64,000 nt of DNA, from the NCBI RefSeq assembly GCF_910589235.1, contig NC_060961.1:8106557-8170556 (forward strand), written 5' to 3'. A model generated the notes under the pieces. It was not told the origin of the DNA, searched no databases, and saw nothing but the letters and a program-made list of their open reading frames with translations. Positions 1 through 13,469 of this stretch are shown here, piece after piece. Both the position numbers and the translations under genes were made by a program. How positions within the stretch are numbered: the stretch's first letter is position 1; the number at the start of each line of letters is the position of its first letter. This stretch comes from Vespa crabro (taxonomy: Eukaryota; Arthropoda; Insecta; Hymenoptera; Vespidae).

Positions 1-105
1 CTTCTTTTTTTCTTTTTTACTTGGATCTTATATCAATGTTCAAAATAATTTAAAGATCCTGTTCCATTTGCACTTTTCTTTTTTCTTTTTCGCTATTGCT
101 TAGAA

Positions 106-700
106 TTTTAATCGCTCCGATAAACGTTGTTATTCATCTGAGAATCATCGAGAACGATGATTTTATTAGATAGGAAGCATGGGTGGTAAAGTGATGGAAA
201 GAAAGAATGAAAAAAAAAGTAGAAGAGTCTCGTTTGAAATGATTTTGTCCTGAGACCAGTAGGTCAATCTCATCGAAAAGAAAGGAGCATCTAACGAGTA
301 CTTCGAACTCGGCCGCGATTATTCGGAACGAGAAAATTCTAATATACCCATCATTTTATTTTTTATTTTATTTTATTTTTTCATTCTTTTTTTCTAATCG
401 TATTCTCGATATTTCGAATTTAATGAACTTGTTCTATAACCCATTCGTTTCAATTTTAATCTCTGCGTTAACCATTATTATTCATCTCAACTACTCGACA
501 ACGATATTACGATTATTAGATAGCAAGAGTGAGTAAAATAAAAGAAGAAGAAAAAAAAAGAAAAAAAAAAGGAAAAAGAATAAGAAGAATAAGAAGAGTC
601 CCGTTCGAAATGATTTCGTCCTGAGACCAGGAGGTCAATCTCATCGAAAAACAAGGAGTATCGCGTTCTTCGAACTCGTCGCGATAATTCGAGCAGCTGC
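106..700. repeat. Diverged direct duplication (two copies about 350-370 bp apart)
   Basis: Copy 1 covers roughly 106-345 and copy 2 roughly 454-700. Both carry the same ordered landmarks: TTTTAATC, then TTATTCATCT, ATTAGATAG, a purine-rich tract, AGAAGAGTC, GTCCTGAGACCAG (247-259 and 618-630), AGGTCAATCTCATCGAAAA and CTTCGAACTCG. Copy 2 has a longer A/G tract between landmarks, which explains the shift in offset from 348 to 371 bp. No coding potential or terminal repeats seen. Confidence 0.8.
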
Positions 701-1020
701 ACTTGTACAAAGAGCACAGTTGTCATTTCTTCTTCCTATGAATTTCGATAAGTGAAAAACTAAGAAACTTCTAACGTTTATGAAGGTTATATTACGAAAC
801 GGAATCAAGAATGTCGCACCGATTGTCCTTCTGTTCTCCTTCCGACATTTATAAAAGATTCCGGATTCGTCAAATAGACGCCTACGATACGTTTAATACG
901 ATGCTACTCACGTAGGCGCAAAAACTTAAATAAAAGAAGACCTATACCTCTTTAGCGTGTTATTGCGAGTCACGATTCAACCAACCATCGCCTACCATCT
1001 TTAATATATTTGTTGTAACT

Positions 1021-1055
<35 letters not shown>

Positions 1056-2222
1056 TCAACTATATATGTATGTAAAAGTATTATTGGATCGTTTTTACTG
1101 CTTCAAAATAATTCCAGGAAAGAAAGAACATTATACTGTTTTTATACGTTAATCTACGTCACACATATATATATATATATGTAAGAGATTTTTCGATGGT
1201 AAAACATTTTTCTTGATAGTAACATTTTATTTATTTATTTATATATTTATTTTTTTTGTATATGTATTACATACAAAATATAATATTTGAAAAACAGAAG
1301 ATTTTCCAGTGAAATTTTTTAAGACGGTGTTATAGTGACAGATAATACAAGCTGATGATGATAAAAGTGGTCTAAGTAATTTGAGATATTAAACGACATA
1401 TTTTGTTTCATACGTTAGTTTTAAAAAGTTTTAAATTACATAAAAGGATTATTTTTCAAGAATAAATATACATATACCTTCATTTTCTGTTTGTCAAAGT
1501 AGAAAAATAATTTTTAAAATAATTCAAATCGAAACGTCAAAATATCTTGAGAAGGAAAATGTTTGTAGCGGATTGAGATTATCTTTATTTTTAATTTCAA
1601 ATATTTCTATGAGAGGGACCGGATTTGGATATTAAAAATTATTTCAAGGACGAAAAATAAATAACATAATTATAAAAATATATACAAAATAAAAATTAAT
1701 TTAAAATTCGGTTGAAATTAATATAAATAAAAATCGATAGAATAATTACAATAAAAAAAAAAATACATATATATTTTATAAAAAAAAATATGAAATGTAG
1801 CAATAATTTTTTTAGTTATCGCTTATATTCATAATAAAGTTTATTTATGTAAAAGTAAAAAAAGTAAAAAAAAAAGAAAAGTAATTTGATATTCAGCTCT
1901 CATAGTCTTTAGGATGTATTCGTGTGAATGTGGAGATGCGTTTTCTCTAACGCGAAAGCTTCGTCACATAATTACATTTTTTGATATAAATATTATAATA
2001 TATGTATAAGGAAGTCACTTATTTTATGCTTTTTCTATATATGATACGAATGATTAGGTGTATCGCAATGAACTAGAAATTAATATGAATATTCATTCCT
2101 CTTTTTTAATTTATGTGTTTATTTAAATAATATGTTTCAATTTTCTGATACTTACAAACCTTTGATCTTTTGATGAAAAAAACATTACTACAACATATAA
2201 ATTTTTGTTCAAATATAATATA

Positions 2223-2266
<44 letters not shown>

Positions 2267-3065
2267 TATACATTTTCTTGCAAATATTATAATAGAACAA
2301 AATAACAAAAGAAAAAAAATATATATCAATATTTACAATATTTTCTAATCATACTATTTCCTAACTATTACCATATATTGTATAACTATACTACACCAAC
2401 TATTATCTTTCATCATTATTTATTTTCATAAATTCTAGAAGATTTTTTTCATTAATCTACAAAACAATATATTCAATGGAATCCTTTAAATTTCATAAAA
2501 ATCAAAAGATTTCATATAATTGTTATGAAAAAAAATTTCAACAAGATTCGTCCTTTCGTCCATAAATTCCATCTGTTCCAACTATCAAAGATCCGAAACA
2601 TAAATGACATCGCTTCGAAAACAATAAAACTCAAAACACATACACACACACACCAATGTTGCATGGAATTATTAAAAGGAAAGAAAAAAAGAAGAAGAAC
2701 GTGCGCACAATAATGAAATTTTATATTCGAAATGTAATAATGTAACAGTAAATTTATGCGCAAGAATAAGCTTCTTTTTTTTATCACGTTTGTTCATTTA
2801 TGAAAAGAATTGTCGATTGTGTATTATAATTGAAAAAAATAAAGGAAAAAAAAGAAAAAAAGAAAAACAAGAGAGTAAATACAAATAAAATAAAATTCAA
2901 TTAAATAAAAACATAACGTACAATACTTTACGCGATCTCAAGATGAATGCACGAGCATTTGTGTATTATAATTCATGTATACAATGTACGAGCAATGCTC
3001 TAAAGTTTATGGTTACATGCTCCAACAAGCTCTATACGAATCTTTTATGCTTTTGTTGTTGATAG

Positions 3066-3233
3066 ATTTTTCTCTTTCTCTCTTTCTCTCTTTTTCTTTC
3101 TCTTTCTCTCTCTTTCTCTCTTTTTCTTTCTCTCTCTCTCTCCCTCTCTTTCTGTCTCTCTCTCTCTCTTTTTCTTTTATCGATAATTTAAAAAGCTTAA
3201 ATAATTTAAATAAGTTTATCACAATTATTATTA

Positions 3234-3284
<51 letters not shown>

Positions 3285-3290
3285 TCATCT
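3066..3290. repeat. CT-rich microsatellite followed by (ATT)n
   Basis: A long TTTCTCTC-type pyrimidine tract (about 3066-3175) is followed after about 50 bp by an almost pure ATT trinucleotide run (3226-3288). Long open frames on both strands here are repeat translations only. Confidence 0.95.
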
Positions 3291-4906
3291 AAAACTTGCT
3301 ACTTTACTTTTAACATTTTCTTCCTATATTATTAAAAAAATGTGTATGGTCTTTTTTTTCTGTCGATGATTTGAAAAGCTTAAATAGAGAAGGTAATAAA
3401 ATCGTCATTAAGTATTTAAAGAATGCAAAGTCGTGAGATAGAGATAGATAGAAAGAAAAAGAGAGAGAGAGAGACAGACAGACAAAGACAAAGAATATAA
3501 ATAGCTGCTAATATATGGCGTAAGCGTTAGTTAAATAAAATCTACATTCTGACGACATTTACTCGCTTAAAATTCATAATACTAATGAAGCTCGCGATTT
3601 ACAAAATCGCTTTGTGACGTAGTAGAATACGGAAGGTGTTTAGGGACGCTATAAATTTACCCTAATTCGTGACATTACGACTATTAAGAGTAGGGAAATT
3701 TGTTAGAGAGAGAGAGAGAGAAACATTGTTTTCGAGTAAATACATTTATTAATTGAATTTTGTTACTTAATCAACGAACGATGTGTAACGAGATGAGAAA
3801 TTAACACCGTTTCGAATAACTTTTACCAATTTATGTAGACAATAGATACCTATATTTATAAATTTTGCTAAATATCAGACACATATTTTTATTTTTCTAT
3901 CTTCTTTGAAGTAGACAATAATAAAAAAAAAGTAATAAAAAGAGAACAACAAAGGAAAAAGAAATAAAGATTTAAATAAAACAAAAAATTTGCGAAACAA
4001 ATATTCGGAGTACACGAAACAATGCATTTAAAGTTATACAGGAAAGTAGATAAAGTAAATGACATGTGTTGTCGTACAATCACGAAAGGCAGTACATATA
4101 TATCTTCCAGTTTTGAAAAAAAATCCTCTTCAAAGTTTACGATTGCTAAAAGTATTCTCTCTCTCACACACATACATATACACAACACACAAGTACACAT
4201 ACGCAATATGACAACAATAAGTTTTTCGCAGTAACGCACATACAGAAGAAAACAGTGACGTTCAAAATACTACGTTTTACTCCTTTTATTGATACAAATC
4301 GTATTTTCTTTATAGTAAGTAGACTACCATACTTAAAGTAAAATAAATTAAATTTTTTCGAATAATATTTTATAAGATTGTTTTCTTACTATTTTTCTTC
4401 TTAACATGTGATAATATTTTTTTCAATTAATTGTTCAAATTAATAAGTCCAAACGACAAAAAATCCCATAAATAAATGCATTTTTTAATTTCACGAAATT
4501 ATAAATAATGATGTATTAAGCACGATGACATATATAACACTGTATACTTTACGATGTATTTCTTACGAGATATTTTAATACATTTTTATTTATTTGATTA
4601 ATATTTTTTTATTTAATGATAACCACTTTGTAAAATGTATAATCAGTAACAGATGAATATTCTGATCAGTGATAAACAATTAAGTGTAAGTATTATAGAG
4701 TCGGATCACGTGCTATTATTTTATTTAAATTATTGATCATTTATTTAAAATGCTAATCGAATGTTTAAAAATAATGATCCCGAATAAATAAATAACAGTC
4801 ATTTTAATACTCATAAAAAAGTCAAATCGATAACGACAAAGCGACGTAGTCTCTTTAAAAGTGCTGTTGCCTTGCGGGTTACAATAAATATGTATGTGTG
4901 TATATA

Positions 4907-4954
<48 letters not shown>

Positions 4955-6021
4955 GAGAGAGAGAGAGAGAGAGAGCGAGCGACGAATAATCCATTTAGTA
5001 TACGTAATGACATCGCGTCGTTGAACACTAAAACGATTATAACATCTTCCATGAATGAAACGTATTCTCGTATTCGTTCGATTCATCGAAGCAATCCTAT
5101 TTTCCTATGAACGAAACGAAAGACCATTCAAGGTAAAGCGATTGAATGATTCAATTCTCTTTCTCTTCTAATATGAGCAATAAATAAAAATCAATTATTC
5201 ATTTTTTTGAGACCTTTTCAATGCGAACGTTTTTTCTCTCTTTCTTTGTCTTTTTTTCTTTTTCTTTTCAAATTGTAAAACTACCAATGCTCCATAGAAA
5301 CTTTTGATTCTGCCTAAAAACTTTTGACCCACCCTATGAACCATTCGAGTATACTTTAAAACCATTTCGAACTTAATTATTCGAACTCCTTAACTAATTG
5401 TTCAAATTTCCAAACGTTAATAATATAACGTGCTTTCACGGATGTGTTACGATGAGTTTCGTGCGAGTGCTTTATATAAATTACGGAAATAAAGAATTTT
5501 CATAATAGGAGTTTTACGCACTAGAAATGCACGAATATTTCTATTTGTAGATATATGTTAAAGATGCATTTGACACGTATATATATGCACATACATATTC
5601 ATATGAAAATCGGATTTGTTCGTGTATGTATTATACATGTAGATAAGCACACTCCATATACACTCGTATGTTATATATATATTGTGCACACGCAAGGTTC
5701 GAGGTTCGTTAATGGAGGCACGCTTGGAAAGAGCATGCTGGGTTTCTGGCCTCCTAAAGAATCTTGTCCCGTATTACGCCTTTGATTAAAACTGATGGAC
5801 TGTTGCCGAACGAACGAACGAACGAACGAGACGACCGTTCCCCTTTTCTTCTGTACATGTCGACAACTTTCTGAGTTCATCTTTCTCTTCTGAATCTTCG
5901 CTAATAACAAAAACAAAATATATGTATATATATATAAATCTGATAAAAATATTTGATAAAAAATAAGTCTACATATATATATAATTATAATTTTATTTAT
6001 TTTAATTTATACGTATGTATG

Positions 6022-6059
<38 letters not shown>

Positions 6060-6451
6060 CATATGTATTTATAGCATAGGCCAAAAGTTCAGTGATACAA
6101 AATTTCCTACATGATTTTAAAGATCCGAAAGTAAAGATCAATTACTCTTTTTAAAGACTTTTTAAGCCAATTACTTTTTAATATTTTAATATTAAAAGCG
6201 TAACTTTTAACGGATAGTTATAGAATATTGCAAATTAAAATTACATACAAAATAACAATGTAATGAGGAAATTGATTACTGTCTACTTACGAATGACTCG
6301 TACTGATACCTAAATATTTAAAAAGACATTATTTATAAATAAATTCGGTGAATATAGAGTTTTCTCAATTTTCTTCTTTCATCGGAAGTCGATTAATGAA
6401 GAAATAAAAGAAAAATGAAAAAAAAGAAAATTCCGGAATATAATGAAAGAT

Positions 6452-6489
<38 letters not shown>

Positions 6490-6633
6490 GAACATATGTA
6501 AGTAAGTACATATGTACATCTGGAAAAACTATCGCCGTTAGCAGAATTATAAATTACATTGAACGTTTTATGCTTAATGTCTCAGAAAATTTAACAAAAG
6601 ATATAATCAAATAAATGAGAGTAGCGCTCAATC

Positions 6634-6679
6634 ATTCTTTAAACCAAATTGCAGATAAATGCAATTTGGTTTAAAGAAT
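6634..6679. repeat. Perfect 19-bp inverted repeat with 8-nt loop
   Basis: The arm at 6634-6652 is the exact reverse complement of 6661-6679, with an 8-nt spacer (AGATAAAT). It can form a short hairpin in RNA or a cruciform in DNA. The stem is shorter than a typical animal pre-miRNA stem, so a microRNA call is not supported. Confidence 0.9.
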
Positions 6680-8149
6680 TGACAAAAGAAAATCTTAGGA
6701 ATTATTTAACGAACGATAGAGAGATCGAAATTGAATGCGAACGGATAAGTGGGGAAACGAAATGCTTTTTTTTTTTATAACGAAAAAAAACGTATCATTT
6801 ACGTTTTTTCTATCGTTTTAAACTGAACGTTCGACATTATTATCTTTTCTTCGCAGTTTAAGAATTTTTTAGCCGACTTATAAATAGGGGTCATCCTTAT
6901 CGTCTGACACCAATGTATATCGTCACGTGATTTTTATACCACCCATTTTTTATCATCTATTGAATATAATCATCATTGATGATCCACGCGATCGTTTTAC
7001 GACAAAGGACATTCTTTCAAATCGTTTTATTTATTTATTGGAATTTGAACGTATTATTTGATAGCATTGAAATCTTCGAAACGAAATTATAATAAAAATG
7101 TAAAAAAAAGGAAAAAGCAAAAGAAAAGAAAAAGATAGTATAAATAATTATAAAAATATCAGATATTTCATTATTGTTTATTAAACTTTAAGAATTATAA
7201 TTTTAACGAAAAAGAAGGAGAAAGAAAGAAAGAGAAAAAAATTAACACTAATCTTGAATAATTTCTACGTGAAATAGAAGGATTACAATTATTTTGCAAT
7301 GTAAAAGGTGAGGAATGGAAAAAAAAACGTGACTCACATAAGAAATGTATTACGATTAGCTCGTGCGGAATAACGTGTATTTGATACTACATGCATAGGT
7401 GAATGTATATATCCGGGCTCTCATCCTAAATAGGTAATTCAACCTCAATATCCACAGAAAGGAATCGCGCTGCGATGCACTAGAAAACTAGAATATATAC
7501 TTGTAAACTTCGTACTTTTTATCTATTCGCGATTAAAACCTCGTGCAATTCGATTTATTATCAATCGTCTTATACCGATTGACGTATTTTATTCGCTTTA
7601 TTCCGTCTTCTTCTTTTTTCATTTACATACTTTGAATATTATAAATATAGTGCAAGATAATTATAGCGCTTGACTTTCGTTTTATATGCTTTTTTTCTTT
7701 TTTTATTTTTTTAACGTGCATCGTATTTTGTGTACAGAATCCATGTATATAAATATTATATAAGTATAAGTACGAACGAATAATCGATAGTTTACCTGCA
7801 TAACTTCGAGATATCCTATGTTTTTCTAATCTTTCTAATGCTGATGTAATCTCACGTTGATTTTCACATTCTCGTTATTTCGAAAGTCTGCAAAATCATT
7901 TAGACAGATTTAACACGAGATTCCGATTTTTCATTGCGTAAAAAAAAATGTGTATTAAATAATTACAATTATTTATTCCAAATAATTACAATTATTCGCC
8001 AAGTCGAAATTAATGTCGGAAAGTTAAAATAACGCTACTGTTAACAGTACCGATCCTATTACGCGATTGAGAAAGAAAAACGTGTCTATTTATTGTTTTT
8101 TAATTTTTTTATTTTTCGAAACAAGATACGTTTAACGTACCGTTTTTTA

Positions 8150-8400
8150 ACGTCGTCGACAGAAGACACGCACGCACACATTTATTCGTAAAAACGCAGA
8201 CACGTACAGACCGGCTACTAACTCCTCTTTTCCCCCTCCCCACCCTCAATATACTTATCGATGTGTTCGTGCCGAGGCCCATATATAGGGCCTCTTTCCT
8301 CGGGCGCGAGCTTACAGCATCCGCGACTTCTACCGCGAGTGAATCAAATCGTATTGACTGCACCGACCACGAATTCTCCTTTCGGAAAGGATTACATTAT
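8150..8400 (+). promoter_or_regulatory. GC-richer promoter-like patch with CCCATATATAGGG palindrome
   Basis: Within very AT-rich flanks this patch is markedly richer in G+C. It holds a pyrimidine tract (8225-8245) and a perfect palindrome at 8274-8294 (GAGGCCC, ATATATA, GGGCCTC). The centre reads as TATATA and also resembles a CArG box with seven instead of six A/T. It lies 1.1 kb upstream of the lipophorin receptor start codon, so it may be a core promoter or 5' UTR segment. This is inference from composition and motif only. Confidence 0.3.
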
Positions 8401-8849
8401 TTCTTTGTGCTTTTATTGTGTTTTTCTATCCATCGAGTACATATTTAACACAAATAGACGTACACATACATATGTAATTTATGATGCTTTTTTAAAAGCA
8501 AGATAATCGGACGAGATAAAATAAACATTTATATTTTTCGTTCGACAAAATCAATTTATGAAATTGAAAACTTGTTGGAAGAATTTTTCAATGTACTTTT
8601 TAATTCCTATTGATTTTCATAATTGCGAAATAATATAATTATTAAAATTTAACGTGTATGAATTTTTTTTCGGAATAAAATTAGTTTAATAAAAACGAGA
8701 TACGTGAAAGGATAGGGTACAAGCTGGGTAGTTCTCTCTTGGTTGGTGTGGACGAAAGTAAAGAGGTCTCCCAGGAGTGGTCTGCACGTCGGAGAACAGT
8801 GCATCATCGTCTTCTTCAAGGGATACCGTTCGATCAAGAAAGATCGACA

Positions 8850-9397
8850 AGCTTGTAAAAAAACAGTCAGTTAGTCAGTCGATTATCGTCTAGAGAACGC
8901 CTGGTTTACTCTGTTTGCTGGCTCACATTCAACGTGTGTGCACTCGAGGAACTCGGATCGTATAAAAAACTCGACTCAGTCGGCGAACGATGTTTAGTAT
9001 AAATGAAACGAATAATAGTAATTTGGAAGAGCTTTAGTCGATAGAAACGAGAATATCGTGATGTCATTTCATCGAGAAACAACGAAGTGGTATTGGAAAT
9101 TGTGTTATTAAAGATTTGAAGAGTTTATTTTAAAAAAAGGGAGAAAAGATAACAATAACGGCAAGAACAAAAATTGATGTAGCAATTATTGCTTTGTTAG
9201 CCATCGTAGTACGATTCATTTATTACTTACAAAAAAACATAAGAAAAAAAAAAGAAAGTTGCTGCATCATTTTCTATAGAAGCGAGTGTGTAAACGGGAC
9301 AAAATAACGTGAACGTATCAGACGAACGTATAAATACACGCGTGCACCGACACACACAAACACACAAAAGTGCGTAAAGAAAGAACGTCTGCCAATA
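8850..9397 (+). promoter_or_regulatory. Likely promoter / 5' UTR of the lipophorin receptor gene
   Basis: A TATAAAA box lies at 8961-8967, and several TCAGT initiator-like words lie at 8862-8880 and 8976-8980. The whole 8.7-9.4 kb stretch is less AT-biased than its surroundings and leads directly into the signal-peptide exon of the receptor at 9398. The spacing between the TATA box and the nearest initiator word is shorter than the usual 30 bp, so the true start site is not settled. The segment may contain the transcription start, or be 5' UTR of a more distal promoter. Confidence 0.35.
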
Positions 9398-11821
9398 ATG
9401 CAGCCCTTCAGGAACTCATGTTTCTTCCTCCACCATTCGACTGGTTTCACGTGCGCAAGGCTGCTGTGGCTGCTATCGTTCATTGCGATCTTCATTCCTG
9501 CTATTCAACAAGATCATCGTTACAGTCACCAATTTTCAGGTACTCAACAATGTGGGGAAAACGACTTCAAGTGTGCCAGTGGCAGGTGCATACCTGGAGT
9601 ATGGCATTGCGATGGGGAAAAGGATTGTGACGACGATTCCGATGAAGATCCGAACATTTGCAGTAAGTCTTTTCTTTGATTTTCTTCATACCACCATGAT
9701 TTTCTTCATACCATCAATTTTTCTTTTTTAAGCTAAAAATTTTTTATTCCTATTATTTATTTCCATTTATTTTCTCTCTCTCTCTCTCTCCTTCTTTTCT
9801 TTCTTTACTACTCTTTTTGTTTTCTTTTTTTTTTATATTTAAGAAATAGGATATGCGGCGCGTGCATAATGAACGGTACAAAGTACAAGAAGAAATTGAT
9901 TCATAGCTTTCAAAAAAATTGTATAGCACCAATGATGAAGTGTTCATATCGTCAAATTTTTCGGAAGTTTCGATGGCTATACCCGAAATCTACAAATAGC
10001 TGTACAAAATCAAAAGATTTACGATGCATTTTGGTTTTTTCTTCTTTTTTTTTTCTTCTTTTTGATCGATTTATCAAAATTTACAATATTCACGTAAATC
10101 GATTAAAATTGGACAACTTGTGGAAATAACGTGCTTATCCATAGAAAGAGAGAGAGAGAGAGAGAGGGAAAGAGAGAAAATGTCGAAATTTGAAAAGGAT
10201 GTTGTTTTATTGGGATTGCATTACATTCGGCTTAAAGGGGACATGAAAATCCTCTCGTATTTTATGGTAATTGTATTGGTTATTCTATCGGGAGCACCAT
10301 CGATTCGAATTTGATCGTTTCTCTTCTTTGTATTCTCGCGAATAAAATTCGTTTTTTATTTCTCTCTCTCTTTCTTTTTCTCTCTTTCTCCTCTCTCTCT
10401 TTCTCTTTTTTCTCTACGTTGCTTCCACACGTTTACATTAAAAAAAAAAAAAAAAAAGAAAGAAAAAAGAAAAAAAAAGGTGAAGCTCGATCAAGAAATT
10501 TAAAAACGTCGTTCGGAATGGTACACGTTTCACGAATTTCTTGCTACGGAGACTGTGGTATGTGAAAGTGCAACTTTAACGACCGGTTTTACGCAGGTGA
10601 AGCAGCATACATACATACATACGTACTTACTTACGTACACTATCGTTGAAAAGTTTCTAGAAATAACACGGGAAATATATTAAAAATATATTTAGTTCAA
10701 ATCCAATAATATTCTACATTATATCTCGATATACTTATCGTACTCTATATGTACGTATGAAAATTACATTTTTGTTGTTTATTTTAGATAAATCAAATTC
10801 AAAGACGTAAAAAAGTAAATGTTTGATTACAATTAAATGCATCATGTACAAAATTTTTTCGAATAAAGTATTTTATTTCTCGGGAACCAACGTTTTTTTT
10901 TCGAAAAAAAGTTACTTGTTCACTTCATATAACTATAGCAAAAAGTGAATGACGATAGTGATTTGAAAATTTAGCCATAAAAAGATGGTAATTTTGTGCG
11001 ATAAAATTGTACTGTGTATCTATAATTCATATATATATATATATATAATATCGTGATTAGTTTTAATAGAACGAATATACAACAATCGATTTTTCGACTT
11101 ATTCAATAAACCTTTTATAAATCTGAATCTATTATATATATTGAATACGATCGCATACAGGCAACTTAAAAATGTCCATATAATTTTAATATAATCTTTC
11201 AACAATATCACAATAAGAGAGAAAGAAGAACAAAAAAATTGAATTAAATATTAAAAGTTCTTCATTGAATTTTCAAAAATTGTTTAAATCTTTTCAACGT
11301 GAATTACAATTAAAATTATGTCCGAGCAATCTCGAGGTCTGATATTATTGGCTCGTTGATATAGCATAATAAAGAAATTCAGCTTCTCCGACGTTTAAAA
11401 TTTAATATGTCGTCAGCATAGTTAAACAAACGTCAGGCCTTGTAACGCGATCCGAGTGTCGAATCATGTTTTTTTCAAATCAAATTTTATTAACTCTTGT
11501 TTCTATTTTATCCATGTGAAATCTAAAACAATGGAAATACATGCATATACTATGTTAATACGGGCTATCAAAGGTTAATGTGTATTTTGATGCACGTAGG
11601 TATATATAAAAGCAGAGAAAGAATGAAGGAGGGCAGGACGGGAAAAGGAAGTATTGTTAATTCAGTTACCAGAGTTTTATAAAAATTCTTGACAAAAATT
11701 ATATGTATCTTTTAATATCATCAAAGATGATGACGATGATAATTTTCACACTATAATAATAATTCATTAAGATAAATAGGATTAAATAAAATCTATCTTT
11801 TGAAAACATTATCATGATGAT

Positions 11822-11905
<84 letters not shown>

Positions 11906-12904
11906 CATTTGCTTCGTTTTCATATCGATATTATAATCGTAATTGACTTTCAAAGAAAAGTCACTACATTTGCGTGTATATGTCCTGTTTGGAGACGGAG
12001 ACGCTCATAAATTAATCTAATATAAATAAAATTGAATATGACGCATGAAAAGGAGCACAAATATGCAGCAAGAAATTTCAATGCGGTTCAGGAGAATGTA
12101 TACCAAATAGCTGGTTATGCGATCATCAAAACGATTGTCAAGACGGCTCGGATGAGAAAAATTGTAATAGTAAGTTTTAAGTATTGAAATATTTTATCTT
12201 AGGAAGCACGGACAAAGGAAAAGGAAAGAAATCAATATGAAAAATCAAAGTGAACGAGACAGACGTAATTACTTGGGTGCAGGATGATAAAGAATAAAGA
12301 CATTTCTCTATATTCTATCATCTATACCATGATTCGCATATATGTTTTATATTAAAAGAAAACGTATTGTGTGTAAAAAAGAAAAGAAAAAAAGAAAAGA
12401 ATGCAAATTCGTTGTGAAAATTAAAAAAAAAATAAAAAAAGGCAATAAAACGAAATAATAATTGAACACAAGACAATCAATTTGGATTCCTTTTACGAAT
12501 AGAAGGGACGATTTTGCGTTTAAAAAATGAAGCCTTCTGTTCTTTTTTCTTTTATCCAAAAAAAAACTAGAAAATGGCCTGATAACGACTAACAAAGTTT
12601 GTGCATGAAGCGCTTACGCGCTCTCACTCAATTCAAATCACGGTTAACCGTGTACAGAATGAAATTTATTGTTGTCAACTTTTAGGAATGAAGAATTGCA
12701 CCGCGGAACAATTTACTTGTCGTTCGGGATATGGCGAATGCATCGCATTAACATGGATGTGTGACGACAATCCAGACTGTTCGGATGGCTCGGACGAGGC
12801 TGAATGTAGTAAGCTTTCACACGTGGGCTATGCTTTCTGTATTTATGTTGTTTTTTTCTCATTTTACTCAGTTCACCCCCTTGGCACCTCATTCCCCTTC
12901 CTTG

Positions 12905-12986
<82 letters not shown>

Positions 12987-13403
12987 TTCTGTTTTATATA
13001 GTCGTACGTTGGCAGCTTTGTAACCGTCGCATGTTGCACGTTGCACGATAATTAACGTTTGTTGCAGATATCCCGACTGAACTTTTTTGAACTTTCTTTT
13101 TAGTACCATGGATGCATTTCAACAGGTCCCTTTAGCGCAATTTACATGCAAACAAGATCGTGCGCTGTTTTATGCTTTCGAGTTTCATAAAGACGTTTTT
13201 TCTCTTTCTCTCTCTTTCTCTCTTTTTCTGTCGCGTAACAAGCATGTATGTAGGTATCAAGAGGTTTTAAGTACTTTCTTTCTTCTCTTTTATTCTCTAG
13301 AGACTCTCGTTTCTCTTTCGATTTTACCGCTCATAATTCTTTCGAATAATCGACCGCATGTGGTCTTAACATTTTTACTACGTGTTATACCGAATATATT
13401 CAT

Positions 13404-13469
<66 letters not shown>

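Larger units (their letters stand above)
1..8850. other. Non-coding left flank, no supported gene
   Basis: I see no coding exon in this stretch. Open frames here come from simple repeats (poly-F, poly-S/L, YIYIYI translations) or from AT-rich chance. Contents: a duplicated block (106-345 and 454-700), TA tracts near 1023-1052, 2223-2258, 4913-4951 and 6024-6055, a CT-rich tract at 3066-3175, an ATT tract at 3226-3288, a perfect hairpin at 6634-6679, a GC-richer patch at 5690-5870 and another at 8150-8400. Distal promoter elements or untranslated exons of the lipophorin receptor gene downstream could lie here, but nothing in the sequence proves it. Confidence 0.7.

Noticed and set aside
487..726. 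79-aa minus-strand frame rich in Phe/Ser
   Set aside because: It runs through the purine/pyrimidine tract of the duplicated block and has no splice or homology support.
3013..3292. Overlapping frames of 91 and 105 aa on both strands
   Set aside because: Translation of CT and ATT microsatellites.
4737..5110. Three frames around a TA/GA tract
   Set aside because: YIYIYI and RERERE peptides from simple repeats.
5671..5916. 81-aa minus-strand frame in the GC-richer island
   Set aside because: No splice context or recognisable motif; part of it is the (CGAA)n repeat.
6634..6679. MicroRNA precursor
   Set aside because: The paired region is only 19 bp with no visible extension in the flanks, too short for a normal animal pre-miRNA.
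8109..8506. Overlapping frames in the 8.1-8.5 kb GC-rich patch
   Set aside because: Better explained as promoter/5' UTR; no family motif.
12713..13109. Frames with poly-RE or poly-SL across the receptor intron
   Set aside because: CT microsatellite artefacts; the real coding part is only the LDLa exon 12686-12808.
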